Notes: generated by a model not told the origin, from the letters alone. A DNA stretch of 64,000 nucleotides from Bicyclus anynana (GCF_947172395.1 NC_069105.1:3348001-3412000), one strand, 5' to 3'; shown: positions 44,382-55,703, counted from the stretch's first letter. A program made the numbers and translations.

Positions 44382-45874
44382 TAGTGTTTACCTTAGTATA
44401 AAATACACTGGACAACATATTGTACCTACCCCTCTAGTAACCATCCCACATGTCCTCCAAAGGGGTGCAGACAGCTTATCAGCTTATCACCACCTGCGAC
44501 ACTGGCTGTAACCACCCATTCCCTGGGGCCACCCTTGGCCAAAGGTCAAAGGGCAGCATAGAGTCCCTCACTTTGTCAAGTCATTAGCTATCAGTTAACA
44601 ATGTCCCTTGCGCTGAGAAAATTTAATAATCCTGAACCGCCACACTTAAAATATACATAACAAACCAGACATTATTATGCTTGGACCCGGTGCCATGTTT
44701 TTTTTTTAATTTTATTCTTTCGAAGTTAGTTCTTGACTACAATCTCAACTGATGGTAAGTGATGATGCAATCTAAGATGAAACGGGCTAACTTATTAGGA
44801 ATAGGATAAAAATCCACACCCCTTTCGGTTTCTATACGACATCATACCGGAACGCTAAATCACTTGGCAGTACGTCTTTGCCGGTAAGATGGTAACTAGC
44901 CACGACCAAAGCCTCCCACCAGCCATAATGTTGTATTGTATGAAAGCTCCTAATGTAACATGGCGTTGCTTCTAAACGGCAAAGCAAGCTTCACCATTTA
45001 CTAAGTATACGGCATCTATTTTACGTATGCTGTATACCGTAGTAAGTAGTAATTTGAAAGATCCTTACGTAAGTAGCACATTTAAGTAGCTTTTTTTCCA
45101 ATGTGGGAGTAGATGACAAACACATAAAACATAAATGCAATAGGGATGATGACAGTTTTTTAAATTGTATATAAATGAAGAGTATACTAATAGTAAAGCA
45201 TTTTTTTGAAAGAAACAGGGTATCTGCGATCATTACTTTCGGAGCTACAGGGATTTAAAGGGTCAGATTTGTCGTTGGCAATGTAATGATCGTTAGATTT
45301 GTATGTGCTTTCAAACAAAATTACTAATATCTTTGTTATTTGTGCGTTTATGTTTATAGTTCATTTATTAAAAAATGTCACATTTAATGTAAGGAAGCTA
45401 AAACTGTATGAATTTTCATCTAATTACGATAAAAGATTTTTAATAGATTTTGAAATTTTATGATCTCATTTATTTTGCAAATATCCAGACATCTTTGCTT
45501 TTTATGTATAAGTTAACCTTATTTAGCCGAATGTATCATAAAAATCAATATATTCAAACCTAATCATCATCCCTATTATATTTGACAATAAAACGCAATT
45601 GGAAGTTTTTCATTAAATTACATTTTTACATAATCCGACTAAAAAACACTCACGGATCAATTTTATACTGTTGCCTTACATGCTACCATAATCCTTCATC
45701 CCCTGTTTCAATAACATGCGAATGAGGGATGTAAAAACGCTGATTCCGTGATGTAAGTGATGTAAGCGTGTGTGATATTCAGTGTGGTGCCAGCAGTAAA
45801 CTGTATATTAAATTTAAAATACAAAGATTTCAGTCCTTTTTGTCTAAAAGACGTAAAAGCAAGTGCCTTTTATT
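44382..45874. other. Unassigned apart from one SINE
   Basis: 44400-44640 is GC-richer (CCTGGGGCCACCCTTGGCC) and may be a distinct element. The remainder is AT-rich. Confidence 0.4.
44699..44926 (-). mobile_element. Metulj-like SINE, head missing
   Basis: From a T-rich start to CTCCCACCAGCCA. It is truncated at nearly the same body position as the copy at 35.9 kb. Confidence 0.75.
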
Positions 45875-46238
45875 CGCCCATGACTTCGTCCGCATGGAAT
45901 TCAGTTTTTCACAAATCCCACGGGAACCATGGATCTTTCCGGGATGAAAAGTAGACTATGTGTTAACCCAGACCATAAACTATCTCTACTTCAAATTTCA
46001 GGCGATTCGGTTCAGTAGCCGAGGCATGAAAGTAACAAACATTTATACCATCAAAATCATCAGGTTTTTGCGAATCTCAAGAATCCATGGATTTTTTCGG
46101 AATAAAAAGTAGCCTATGTGTTAATCCAGAGTAAAATCTATTTCCTTTCCAAATCTTTGCAGCGGCGTAAGAGTAACAAACATCCAAAAACAAACATACA
46201 TCCATACAAACTTTCGCGTTTATAATATTAGTAGGATA
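45875..46238 (-). mobile_element. Third Helitron-like repeat type, two overlapping partial units
   Basis: In sense TATCCTACTAATATTATAAA at 46238; the CATGGAT...TTTCCGGGATGAAAAGTAG block occurs twice (45930 and 46080 regions), so a tandem or nested duplication is likely. Fragments also occur at 571-650 and 8600-8640. Confidence 0.5.
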
Positions 46239-46433
46239 GGACGCCCTGTGGTTTTCCATCCAGTTTTCATTCTAGTGGGAATACAGAGATAGAATATAGC
46301 ATATTTTAATTGCTGATAATGCAGCTTTTCATTTGTCAACGAATTTTTGAAATTGTTATAGTAGTATGTTATGTTAGCGTAACAAATAAAGGAACTAAAT
46401 TGAATTTATAATATTACCCAGGACTACAATACT

Positions 46434-46949
46434 TACTTCCACGACTTCGTCTACGTGAAATTTAATTATTCACAGAACCGCGAGGACCATGGTTGTTTTC
46501 GGAGGAAAATATCCTCTTATCTAGGGTATAATATATAGTTATTATCATCAATATCAACTCACATTCGGCTCACTGCTGAGCTCAAGTCTCCTCTCAGCAT
46601 GAGCGGGGTTCGGCCAATACCACCACGCTGGCCTAATGCGGATTGGCAGACTTCACATACGCAGAGAATTAAGAAAATTCTCTGGTTTAAGACACGTTTT
46701 TATTATTTATTTTTTGAAATGCATTTAATTTCTTAAAATGCACATAACTGAAAAGTTGTATACCCCGGACCGGGTTTGAACCTACACCCTCCAAAATCGG
46801 AGGCAGAGTTAATATCCACTGTGCTATCACGGCTCGTATAATATATCTTTAAACTCTAAATTTAAGTCAAATCGCTTCAGTAGTTGCATTGTGACAGACA
46901 AACACATCCACAAACTGTTGCCTATATATGTATATATATTAGTGTGATA
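46434..46949 (-). mobile_element. Third Helitron-like repeat type, split by a SINE
   Basis: Parts 46434-46536 and 46847-46949 flank the SINE; the joined sequence follows the order of the 45.9-46.2 kb copy. Confidence 0.6.
46537..46836 (-). mobile_element. GAT-tailed SINE inserted in a Helitron-like repeat
   Basis: Exact 10-bp duplication TATAATATAT at 46527-46536 and 46837-46846. The flanks join into a continuous repeat when the SINE is removed. Confidence 0.9.
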
Positions 46950-47043
46950 ACTACAAGCAAGCAGCATCTCATATTATCTTCTCATTCTACAGGATAATAT
47001 TTCCTTACATATCTAGAGTAAGCAAAACTGTCCCACATCAGCC

Positions 47044-47557
47044 CCCTTAGCCAAGTGGCACAACGATTCTCTTTCGACGATCGCTAACGCTTTGAAAACT
47101 AGAAAAATGTATGCGAATGACATTTGCTATCGACAGATCACGTAATCAAGATCTGTCATACCCATACGGCCTCCGTGGCGCAGTGGTATGCGCGGTGGAT
47201 TACAAAACGGACGGTCCTGGGTTTGATCCCCGGCTGGGCAGATCGAGATTTTCTTAATTGGACCAGGTCTGGCTGGTGGGAGGCTTCGGCCGTGGCTAGT
47301 TATCACCGGCAAAGACGTACCGCCAAGCGATTTAGCGTTCCGGTACGATGCCGTGTAGAAACCGAAAGGGGTGAGGATTTTCATCCTCCTAACAAGTTAG
47401 CCTGCTTCGATCTTAGACTGCATCATCACTTACCATCAGGTGAGATTGTAGTCAAGGGCTAACATGTAAAGAATAAAAAAAATACATTTTTCTAGTTTTC
47501 GAAGCGTTAGCGATCGTAGATAGAGAATCGACGTGAAACTTGGCTACAGGGGCAGTT
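47044..47557. mobile_element. Foldback MITE, split by a SINE
   Basis: Left part 47044-47167 and right part 47485-47557 match the 10.99-kb copy; the right arm retains AATCGACGTGA lost there. Ends read GCCCCCTTAGCCAAGTGG and, reversed, GCCCCTGTAGCCAAGT. Confidence 0.75.
47168..47484 (+). mobile_element. Metulj-like SINE inserted in a foldback MITE
   Basis: Well-preserved head and body. It splits the MITE whose uninterrupted copy is at 10.99 kb, which gives an empty-site comparison. Confidence 0.9.
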
Positions 47558-47941
47558 CACAGACTATATTGGCACAGCGCCCAGAGATGTCAAATGAGAT
47601 TAAGTTCGATCCGGGTCAAGAACTTACATAAACTTCCTACTGAACACTTATTTTTATTATAGCAATCCATTTCAATATACATATTAATCATAATCAATCA
47701 ATATAAATAAGATTGAAGTGTTTGTCCGTGATTTTAAAATATCAATTTTTTCGAGTTCATATTTAAAAAATTTTAAATCACAGAGTGTCTCAAATCGACA
47801 AAATTAACATTTTTATTTGTCTGTCTATCTGGTTATCCAGGCTTATCTTTGGAACTGCTGGACCGGTTTTAATGGGACTTCAGGAGCAGATAGAGTCCAC
47901 TTTTATTACTACTTTCCTCCTCATATCTCCTCTCCTCATAT
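47558..47941. other. Unassigned
   Basis: AT-rich; ends at the reverse transcriptase stub. Confidence 0.5.
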
Positions 47942-48048
47942 TCATCGCTTATAGCTGGGGTTCCTCAAGGTGATATTCTCTCTCCTCTTCTTTTTGCTAT
48001 TTTTATTAACACAGTCTCTTCTTCTATTACGGAAAATCTATGGTTCTC
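47942..48048 (+). pseudogene. Isolated LINE reverse transcriptase stub
   Basis: Plus-strand translation from 47943 gives LIAGVPQGDILSPLLFAIF and then INTVSSSITENL, the conserved reverse transcriptase PQG...SPLLF block. Coding similarity disappears on both sides. The block differs from the neighbouring minus-strand LINE (PQGD against PQGG), so it is a different copy or family. Confidence 0.6.
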
Positions 48049-48374
48049 GCGCGATTATTGAAAAACTAAATGTATCTCAGGTGCACACAAAATCTTAATA
48101 ATTTATAATAATAATAATAATAATAAAAACACTTTATTACACCAAAAACAAAATAACAAAATTTTACAAAAACAAACCAAGTAAAATACAAACAATGGTG
48201 TAACGGCGGCCTTATCTCTAAAGTGATATCTTCCAGGCAACCGTTATTATAAGGAGTTCACGTTTACAAAGAGAAGTGGTTGGTGTGCAAATATCGACTT
48301 AAAATACTGTACAATACAAAATAAATCTCAATCACTCTTCAAAAATTAAGTACCTGAGTAGTAATAGTGTCTTA

Positions 48375-48700
48375 ATTCTTATTATTAGATCTCTTATTAT
48401 AATTATTATTACTTTTTTTTCTTACCTATTTGTGTTTCATTGTATTTTTAATTATTATTGTTATAATTCTCTCTTTTTTTTATATAGATTTATGTTTGTT
48501 TGTTTTTTTTTTTGTAATAGATTTGTTTGTGTATTTTGTGACGCCATTATTTTCGTATGTGTATTCGTGGATAGTATTGTTGTTTACATGTTTAAACTAT
48601 TTTTACGTTTACTTTTAGATTTAAGAAATAATATGTAAATGTTAACTATCCCTAAGAAATAAAAATAAAAATAAAAAATAAAATAAAATGAAATATACTT
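48375..48700 (+). mobile_element. LINE 3' UTR with A-rich tail, plus strand, inside another LINE
   Basis: T-rich sequence is followed by ACTATCCCTAAG and an (AAATA)-like tail at 48654-48700. Its orientation is opposite to the surrounding LINE. The short frames in it (such as 48430-48618) are low-complexity translation and not genes. Confidence 0.45.
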
Positions 48701-48818
48701 ACATAAACTAAGAAAATTAAAATACATAAATACCAATATTAACATTAATAATATATATGTATATATATATATACAATAAAATAAACTTACTTAAATTGAT
48801 ATTACATACCTAAATATA

Positions 48819-49832
48819 TTACTGTGATAAAAAGTAGTCTTTAAGACGACGTTTAAATATATGAATCGACTGAGAATGACGAATATCCTGCGGCACGGCA
48901 TTCCATAGTTTTACCGCCTTAACAGTGAACGACTCACTATAGCGGTGAGTCCGACTAAATGGCATAGATAACTTATTATCATTGCTGTATCGATGATTGA
49001 GAAGGTGGTTAGAACCGCGAAAGTGAAACCTTTCTTTTAAGTACGGAGGAGAATGATAGTGATTAAGTATAGAATAAAGCAAGGAAAGTATGTGAAAATT
49101 ACGACGCTGAGCTATAGTCAACCATTTTAATTGAGCACGAAATTCAGAAATGTGGTCAAATTTTTTTAACCCAAATATGAATCTAATGACTAAATTTTGA
49201 AGGCGTTCAAGCTTGTTAAGGAGATATTGTGGTAGGTCACAGTAACAAGAATCGGCATAATCGAGTAATGGAAGAAGAAGCGATTGAGCAAGAGAAATCT
49301 TAGTTTTAAGAGGAAACAAGTTCTTCCACCTTCTCAACCTGCTAATCACCGCAAAGATCTTCCGACTGACAGCAGCAACCTGGGGTGTCCAGCAAAAGCA
49401 TTCATCCATAACTAGGCCGAGATTTTTGACTGAACTGTTAAAATTTAATTCAGTTCCATCTAATAAAAGGGGAGGAAGAGATGAAGTATTAATTTTCGAA
49501 ATTTGTTGACGTGACCCTATCAAAATTGCTTGTGATTTACTTGCATTTACCGACAATCCGTAGGATTTACTCCAAGCACTGACTGTATTAAGATCAGTAT
49601 TTAGACTGGCTATTGCATTGTCAAGCGAGTCAGCGGGTGATGATACATAAATTTGCAGATCGTCAGCATATAAATGGAAGGAGAGGGAGAGGAGATCAGT
49701 AATAGAATTAATGTAAATAGAGAAGAGTAACGGAGAAAGCACACCGCCCTGAGGAACACCTGCATTTAATATACTCGGAGAAGATAATCTCTCATTAACC
49801 CGAATACATTGATTACATACATTGATAGTCAA
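48819..49832 (-). pseudogene. Jockey/CR1-type LINE ORF2, C-terminal half of reverse transcriptase
   Basis: The 337-codon frame contains the reverse transcriptase motifs AGVPQGGVLSPLLF near the start and LYADDLQIY near residue 58, then the thumb region and the usual C-terminal stretch with VKLWNAVPQDIR and a terminal FKRRLKDYF. The first codon shown is TTG, so this is not a true start. The N-terminal half of the reverse transcriptase is absent, and the frame joins directly to a piece of the endonuclease in another frame. Known role: target-primed reverse transcription of the LINE RNA. This copy cannot encode an active enzyme. Confidence 0.85.
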
Positions 49833-50331
49833 TGTGTAAAGATGGACTATAACAAACTCCTAGCAATAGCTTTCTTGTGCCAAAGAAAACCTCAATAAAT
49901 ATGTACTCTAATGACTCCGTATACAGAGAAGGAGATTTATCTAGAATTGAGAAAGGGATGTAACTGCGTAAATAAATAGCAACCCCTCCACCCCCCTTTC
50001 CAGTTCTATCATTTCTAATTAAATGAAATCCTGGTAAAGCATATGAAGTAGAAGGAAGGCAAGGCTTAAGGAAAGATTCAGAGACTAGGATTGCATGTAT
50101 ATCTTTTACATCGAATGAATTTAAAAGATCGGGGTAGTGGGAGGGAATGCTTTGCGCATTAATGTGAACAACATTAAAGCTTTTAGGGTATGGCGAGAAA
50201 GCATGTTCAAGCGATTCGTTAAGAGGAATGTCAGTGCTTTTGAAACTGTCTTCAGAAGGATCGGAACCACACTGGAAATAAATACTCGTACTGTTGTCGT
50301 CATCTGAGTTACTACTTAGGTTGTTATCCAT
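49813..50331 (-). pseudogene. Same LINE, N-terminal APE-type endonuclease fragment
   Basis: The 172-codon frame begins with an acidic N-terminus and then VVHINAQSIPSH (the Asn-containing first APE motif), a SESFL motif with the expected acidic residue, and GGGGVAIYLR. It stops just after GVCYSPSLHIDY, where the middle of ORF2 is missing. It overlaps the reverse transcriptase remnant by 20 bp in a different frame, so one internal deletion explains the structure. Confidence 0.8.
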
Positions 50332-51230
50332 TATTTTTGTAATATATTACAAATGTAATATAATAATAAATAAAAAAAAAAAAATAAAAAAAAAAATATA
50401 TATATATAAATAAAAATATACACAATAGTTATATATGTATATACTATAAATATATATTTATATATATAAAAAAAAAAAATTAATCAACAAAAAACAGTAA
50501 AACCCTAATTTGTTCACCCACCAGCTAGATAAATAGAAATTACCACTACAAACTTACAATCTATTACAATAATAATTAAAAAGTCTAAACTAAAACGAAA
50601 ATACTTTATATTAATCACAGTACAGGCAAAGTAGGTAAACAAAGCTATTAAAAATAAATGAGAAATAAAGAAAATAAAAATAAAATTAATTACTACTTAT
50701 ACAGATTACTAAAATCAATATATATAAAAATAAACTAAGTAAACACTTAAAAAAAATACCTACACAAATATTATTGTTATTTAGTTACTGCTGCAATGCT
50801 AATTTTAAGATTATAAACTATGGTCCAATCAAGCAATGAAACACTACGCATAACAAATCAATAATTTAATTGGTTAGAAAACAGTAAGCAAACATTGTTA
50901 GCATCAGCAATAATAAATCTGGCAACTTTGAGTACACCACAAATTGGAAAGTGTAAACATCGCTTAATTGGACATAGACAACTGTCATTTATCAACAAAA
51001 TAATATCATAGTCAAATCATAGATTATAAAATGGATTCTATGTTACTCTGTCTACAGCATCTGTGATAATACTCTAAGCATTAAATATGAGGGTAACATA
51101 ATAATAAAATATTGTTATTACCGTCACAAAGTACAACAACAAAATATTGCAAAGTGAATTACAAAACAATAATTTCTAAAACAAAAAATAGTAATTTATC
51201 CATAGATACCTTTTAAACCAAATAATTTAA
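50332..51230. other. A/T-rich spacer between LINE ORF2 and ORF1
   Basis: Low-complexity A runs (50365-50480) may mark another inserted tail. No frame of note. Confidence 0.5.
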
Positions 51231-52006
51231 TCACTTTCTATTATTGCGCTTTGCGCGGTCAGTTTGAATCGGGTTTCGCTTCGTTCTAAGAGTACCAGCG
51301 GCATTCGAGTTGGAACTAGGATTGGGAACAGTGCTAGCCGCGGACCTACTCGCAGACGCCTCAGATGCAGACGGAACACTCTCAAGTTCAGCTTTGGAAT
51401 TAATTCGATGTCTTGACCCATCAGTACTTATAATAAAGATGGAACCTTCATTGGTCCAACATTTATTGATACCGAACCGTTGCCTTGCAGTCATGAAGGT
51501 GTCATGTCTTTCTTTTGTCAAGAATTCTGACAATGTAATTCCTGAATTTTTAAGTTTGGATTTCACACCCCAGACTTGATTACGAAGTGATAATTCCTTG
51601 AACTTTAACAGAATAGGCCTGTGTTTATTTGGCTTAGAGCCGCCCAAGCGATGGCTGCGGCTGACATCCTTGCCACAGAGGCCGATGTTAAGATGATTTG
51701 AAAGCGTATGAATTGAACCACGGCTTGCACATCTTCATTTTTGCTTTCGGGAACACCATGAACCAGAAGTATTTTCTTTCTAGTGTTCATATCGAGCCGG
51801 TCTTGTTTTTTAGATAAATGTTCAAGTTGTAGCTGAAGATTTTCTAACGCTGTGAGCACAAACGATCTAAACATGCCAAATTGGCTCGCAATATTCGACG
51901 TTGGGCTAGTTGCTGGAATCGAAGCACTGAGGTTTTGCTGGAATTCCGCCATCGTATTGTTAAAGTGCAGCGCCAATTCTTGCATGGACTGTTTGATAGA
52001 ATCCAT
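51231..52006 (-). pseudogene. LINE ORF1, frameshifted
   Basis: Two overlapping frames make one protein: an N-terminal coiled-coil-like part (51605-52006, with LENLQLQLEHLSKKQDRL, then ILLVHGVPES) and a C-terminal part (51231-51647, with HRPILLKFKELSLRNQVW and ARQRFGINKCWT, then a basic tail). The downstream frame stays open into the upstream piece and reads sensibly until about 51,690, so a small indel lies there. ORF1 proteins of Jockey/CR1-type LINEs bind their RNA. About 900 bp of A/T-rich sequence now separates it from ORF2. Confidence 0.75.
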
Positions 52007-52030
52007 TGTTGTTATTAAAATTGACAGCTC

Positions 52031-52599
52031 GTACTTTTCGTAACAAAGTGTGGTTTAGTGAAGTGCAGTGGCAAAATAATACAGGAAACAATAGAAGGAT
52101 TATTAGCTGGTAAGTTAAACTATTTTAACACATTATTTATTGTTTAAAACACTTTTAACAATGTAAATAACATTAAAATCTTTAAGAGCTCAAAAAACAC
52201 GTCTTGACATTTGCACGCCTACCCACCGAATTTATATACAAAAAGCTTTTTAATATGAACCATTTTACAATAGTGTTAAGGGGTTAAGTGTGACTCATTT
52301 TTCGAAATAAATGTGTATGTTTTTCTTCTTCTTTAATTTTTTTATTGGTGAAAACCGCATGAAATCCGTTTACAGTATTTAAGTTTATAGCAAACAGATA
52401 GACAGATAAATGTAACAGAGGATGTTGTTTTATAATATGTATAGATTAGTATACACAGTGTACTAATATTTCAAAATGAGAAATTTCTTCTCCAAATCCA
52501 GGTTAGTAAAGAGTCCTCAAGGTAGGCAGAACATTTTAGCAGATCATATTATCAAGAATAGCAGAATTAGGTACTTCCCAGAACGTAGTTCTATCCAAT
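52031..52599. other. Unassigned
   Basis: May include the 5' UTR of the LINE near 52,007-52,100; otherwise nothing seen. Confidence 0.4.
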
Positions 52600-52822
52600 T
52601 TTTCACCACCAGATGGTAAGTTATGATGCAATCAAGATGGAATCGGGCTAACTAGTTAGGAGGAGGATGAAATCCATACCCTTTTCAGTTTCTACACGAC
52701 GTCGTACCAGAACGCTAAATCGCTTGGCGGTACGTCTTTGTCGGTAGGGTGGTAACTAGCCACGACCGAAACCTCCCACCAGCCAGACCTGGACCAATTA
52801 AGAAAACCTCAATCCAACCAAT
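52600..52822 (-). mobile_element. Metulj-like SINE, both ends missing
   Basis: From ACCAGATGGTAAG to AAGAAAACCTCAATC. The last ~15 bases are repeated at 52815-52835 (CCAATTAAGAAAA). Confidence 0.75.
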
Positions 52823-52926
52823 TAAGAAAAGCTTAAAGCTTTATTAAGTTAAGGTTTCAATTAAGTAAGTCAAGATTTTTTTATTTAACAGTAGAACTTT
52901 TTACTCGTTACCTCGCTATTATTATT

Positions 52927-53025
52927 TAAAAACTGCCTCGTTGGTCCAGTATTTAGTCCATGTGGTTCCAGATCATGAGGCCCTGGGTTCGTATCCTGGG
53001 TACAATTAATACGAACAGTCTCCCA
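52927..53025 (+). mobile_element. Third SINE type, tRNA-like head only
   Basis: CCTCGTTGGTCCAGTATTTAG followed by ATGAGGCCCTGGGTTCGTAT. A piece of Metulj-like body (CTCCCACCAGCCAGGTC) follows. Confidence 0.45.
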
Positions 53026-53436
53026 CCAGCCAGGTCTCAGCTGCATAAGTAAATATGGGAAAGATCATAAGCTCTCCTCTCATAAGCTGTAGTAAATTAT
53101 TGTCGCCGCATTGTTACCTAAAGTTGCACCTTGCACCACGGGTATCCTTTAATAATTTCACGTCATAATATAACGCCTAATATAAAAGCTCATAACTCGT
53201 CGGCAAGCACTCTGGCCCGAAATTAATTAGAGATAGTGTTAGAGCTAGCGGCAATAAAGGTTTACAGGGAATTTATAGCCCACGTATTGCCGGTATGTAG
53301 CCGGGTAGCTTTGAACTTATGATTGAATTCGAGTTCCAAATTTAAATTCACTTACAATGTTGCTATGTACCAAAATTTGAAAAAGATCATTCCAAATCTT
53401 TGTTGTTTTTGCGATATATTATCTATAGGAATAGAG
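53026..53436. other. Unassigned
   Basis: No recognised feature. Confidence 0.5.
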
Positions 53437-53608
53437 AGTTGTGATAGCCCAGTGGATATGACCTCTGCCTCCGATTCCGGAAGGTGTGGGTGTGTGAAGT
53501 CTGCCAATCCGCATTGGGCCAGCGTGGTGGACTATTGGCCTAACCCCTCTCATTCTAGAGGAGACTCGAGCAGTGAGCCGAATATGGGTTGATAATGATG
53601 ATGATGAG
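53437..53608 (+). mobile_element. GAT-tailed SINE with internal deletion
   Basis: The head ends at GGAAGGTGTGGG and continues at TGTGTGAAGTCTGCC, missing about 130 bases including the B box. GGAATAG at 53428-53434 and 53619-53625 is a possible target duplication. Confidence 0.75.
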
Positions 53609-53756
53609 GTATATCCACGGAATAGCAAAATATACAGACGGTATGTCTATATCAAGAAAGTTTTCAAAATTAAGTTACTATTGCTCCTAGCGAACTGGAG
53701 TTTCTCTGGGTAATCGAATCAAACCTGCTTGACGTCTTCTGTCCACCTGGTGGGTT

Positions 53757-53875
53757 CACCGAGGAGATTAAGTGGGTTGCAGGGACCTGCTTGATGTTGG
53801 CGGCTCGAGACCGTTGTGTTTGGAATTCCATGCAAGAGGTCTATGTCCAGCAGTGGACCTCCATTGGCTAATAAC
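53757..53875 (+). mobile_element. Diverged RTE-like LINE fragment
   Basis: TGGACCTCCATTGGCTAATAA and the preceding CGGCTCGAGACCG correspond to the RTE 3' end. A short inverted piece of the same family (GTCCACCTGGTGG, 53724-53756) precedes it. Confidence 0.5.
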
Positions 53876-54069
53876 GTAATCAATACGTAAAAAGTGGCTA
53901 AATACGTAAAAGTACGTACACTAAGAACTCTACGATCCGTTTGATTTGATGGGTCCGATACTTACCTTAAGAAAATGTAGATGCCTACTTTTAGTCGTGA
54001 ATAGTCGGTGTTACAAGCGTATTCAGACGAACGTTCCACGCCGAACGTTCCGGTGTTTCGCTACAATAA

Positions 54070-54989
54070 GGCTGCCTGTCCACCAGAGCGGAGCGAGAGA
54101 GCGTAGCGGAGAAACGTACTAATGCGGAGCGGAGTTGCGTACTGTGTTTGTCCACTGTAACGGAGCAGGCTGCAGAGTGGAGTTGCAGACTATGTTAAAT
54201 AAATAGATTTGGTAAAATACTTTTATTTCTATTTTTATAGTTCTATTTTTATTTAACATTTATTAATTTTTTTGTTGTTGACATTTATTGAAAGTTTGTT
54301 TGTTGTTTTAAGTTAAATTTATAATAGTTTTATGTCGCTGCGTGGCTGTATTTATCCGTAATGTCACCTGGATGAGGGTATCAGCTGAAAATCAGTGCTG
54401 TATGCTCCAGCAATTGGTTGGATGATACAGCAAAATGCTGAGCTGGTACCTTTTTCAAGGTTGTGCCAAACATGACAGTGTGGTGTTTGATGCTTTGACT
54501 ACTTGAGTTTTGGTGTTGCCTTTCTCAGGTGGTTGAGGCATCGGACGCTGCATCGGTGCTTCGGCATTGTGGTGTGTGGCACAATCTATACTAATATTAT
54601 AAAGCTGAAGAGTTTGTTTCATTGTCTAATTGAACGCGCTAATCTCACGAACTATTGGTCCGACTTGAAAAATTCTTTCAGTATTAGATAGCCCATTTAT
54701 CGAAGAAGGCCATAGACTATATTTTATCCACATATTCCTACGGGAACGGGAACCACGCGGGTGAAACCGCGCGGCGTCAGGTAGTTTAAAAATAAACGTT
54801 CTTTCTTTCAAATAAATGTTAAATTTAATTTATTTAACCCCCGCTCCGTTTTCCCTGCTCCACTTTATTTTTATATGAATTTTTAAACTAGCTCGCAAAT
54901 CCCTGTATACTTAAGAGGAGCGGAGCTTTTGTAATATTTCTCCGTTTCGCGGCTCCGCTGCCTCGCTCCACTTCGGTGGACTGGTAGTC
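54070..54989. mobile_element. Harbinger-like DNA element with TAA target duplication
   Basis: Left end GGCTGCCTGTCCACC; right end, reversed, GACTACCAGTCCACC; TAA at 54067-54069 and 54990-54992. Subterminal GGAGCGGAG-type repeats lie in both ends. The 3-bp TAA duplication is the PIF/Harbinger hallmark. No transposase frame remains. A 200-bp Helitron-like insert accounts for 54585-54784. Confidence 0.65.
54585..54784 (+). mobile_element. Helitron-like non-autonomous element, complete
   Basis: Starts TCTATACTAATATTATAAAG after an A, has the palindrome CCGCGCGG just before the end, and ends GTAG before a T. It sits inside the 54-kb Harbinger-like element. Confidence 0.75.
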
Positions 54990-54992
54990 TAA

Positions 54993-55703
54993 AGGTATTC
55001 TCCACGCTTACAGTCGCACCATACCTCCAATGTCAATTACAACACGGTTTCTAATTACTCGGTGGCTTGTCACATTATTAGCGGGCGGATCGGCGTCGGC
55101 TCTGTTTGTTCAATTATTAATTGTTATTTACGTGCTACGACTCATTAGTGGTTCACTTTTCCGTGATTATAACTCTGATGTATCATTACAATGTTGTATC
55201 AGATGAACTGCCATGATTGTGATATCAGTTAAACACGTAAAGAAGCCAAGGCATTAACTGCATAACAATTTTTTTTTTTGGGAAAGTTATGTTTTCATTC
55301 AAAGTAATTCAAATAATTCCAACTCAATTCAATATCCATGTTTTTTTCGCCTTTATTTATCATTGGATTTTAAAAATACGTAATCGTAATGGTAAGACTA
55401 TCGATATCGACGAGATATTGCAACTGGCACTCCGCACTTCACTAGTAAGCTACTTCATGATATTGGGAAATACTCTTCAGCACCTGTATAATATTGAAAT
55501 AGTATCATACTGTAGATCTCGTGTTTTTATAATTTAATTGACTCGAATTTATTGGTAACTAGCGGACGACCGCGCTCGTGGATTCAGTTTTTTATCAAAA
55601 TTTGTTCGCGGTCAAAATGAAATGCAAAGATTTTCACAAAAGCTTTTGGTATTACATAATAGAACCAAATGTAAATTTACATTATGTGCATTTCCATACC
55701 TTA
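54993..55703. other. Unassigned, non-repetitive at the left
   Basis: 55010-55180 looks unique and moderately GC-rich; it could be regulatory, but nothing proves it. Confidence 0.4.
55559..55620 (-). mobile_element. Helitron-like 3' end, second type
   Basis: CTAGCGGACGACCGCGCTCG at the edge; the similarity soon fades. Confidence 0.4.

Larger units (their letters stand above)
48107..52030 (-). mobile_element. Decayed Jockey/CR1-type LINE copy
   Basis: The parts in sense order are ORF1, an A/T-rich gap (50332-51230), an ORF2 remnant, a 3' UTR, and a terminal AATAAAGTG followed by a TTA-type microsatellite tail near 48107-48130. A separate plus-strand 3' UTR with an A-rich tail (about 48375-48700) appears to sit inside the 3' UTR. 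The outer limits are approximate. Confidence 0.65.

Noticed and set aside
48430..48638. Hydrophobic small membrane proteins
   Set aside because: Translation of T-rich LINE 3' UTR gives Phe/Leu/Val runs by composition.
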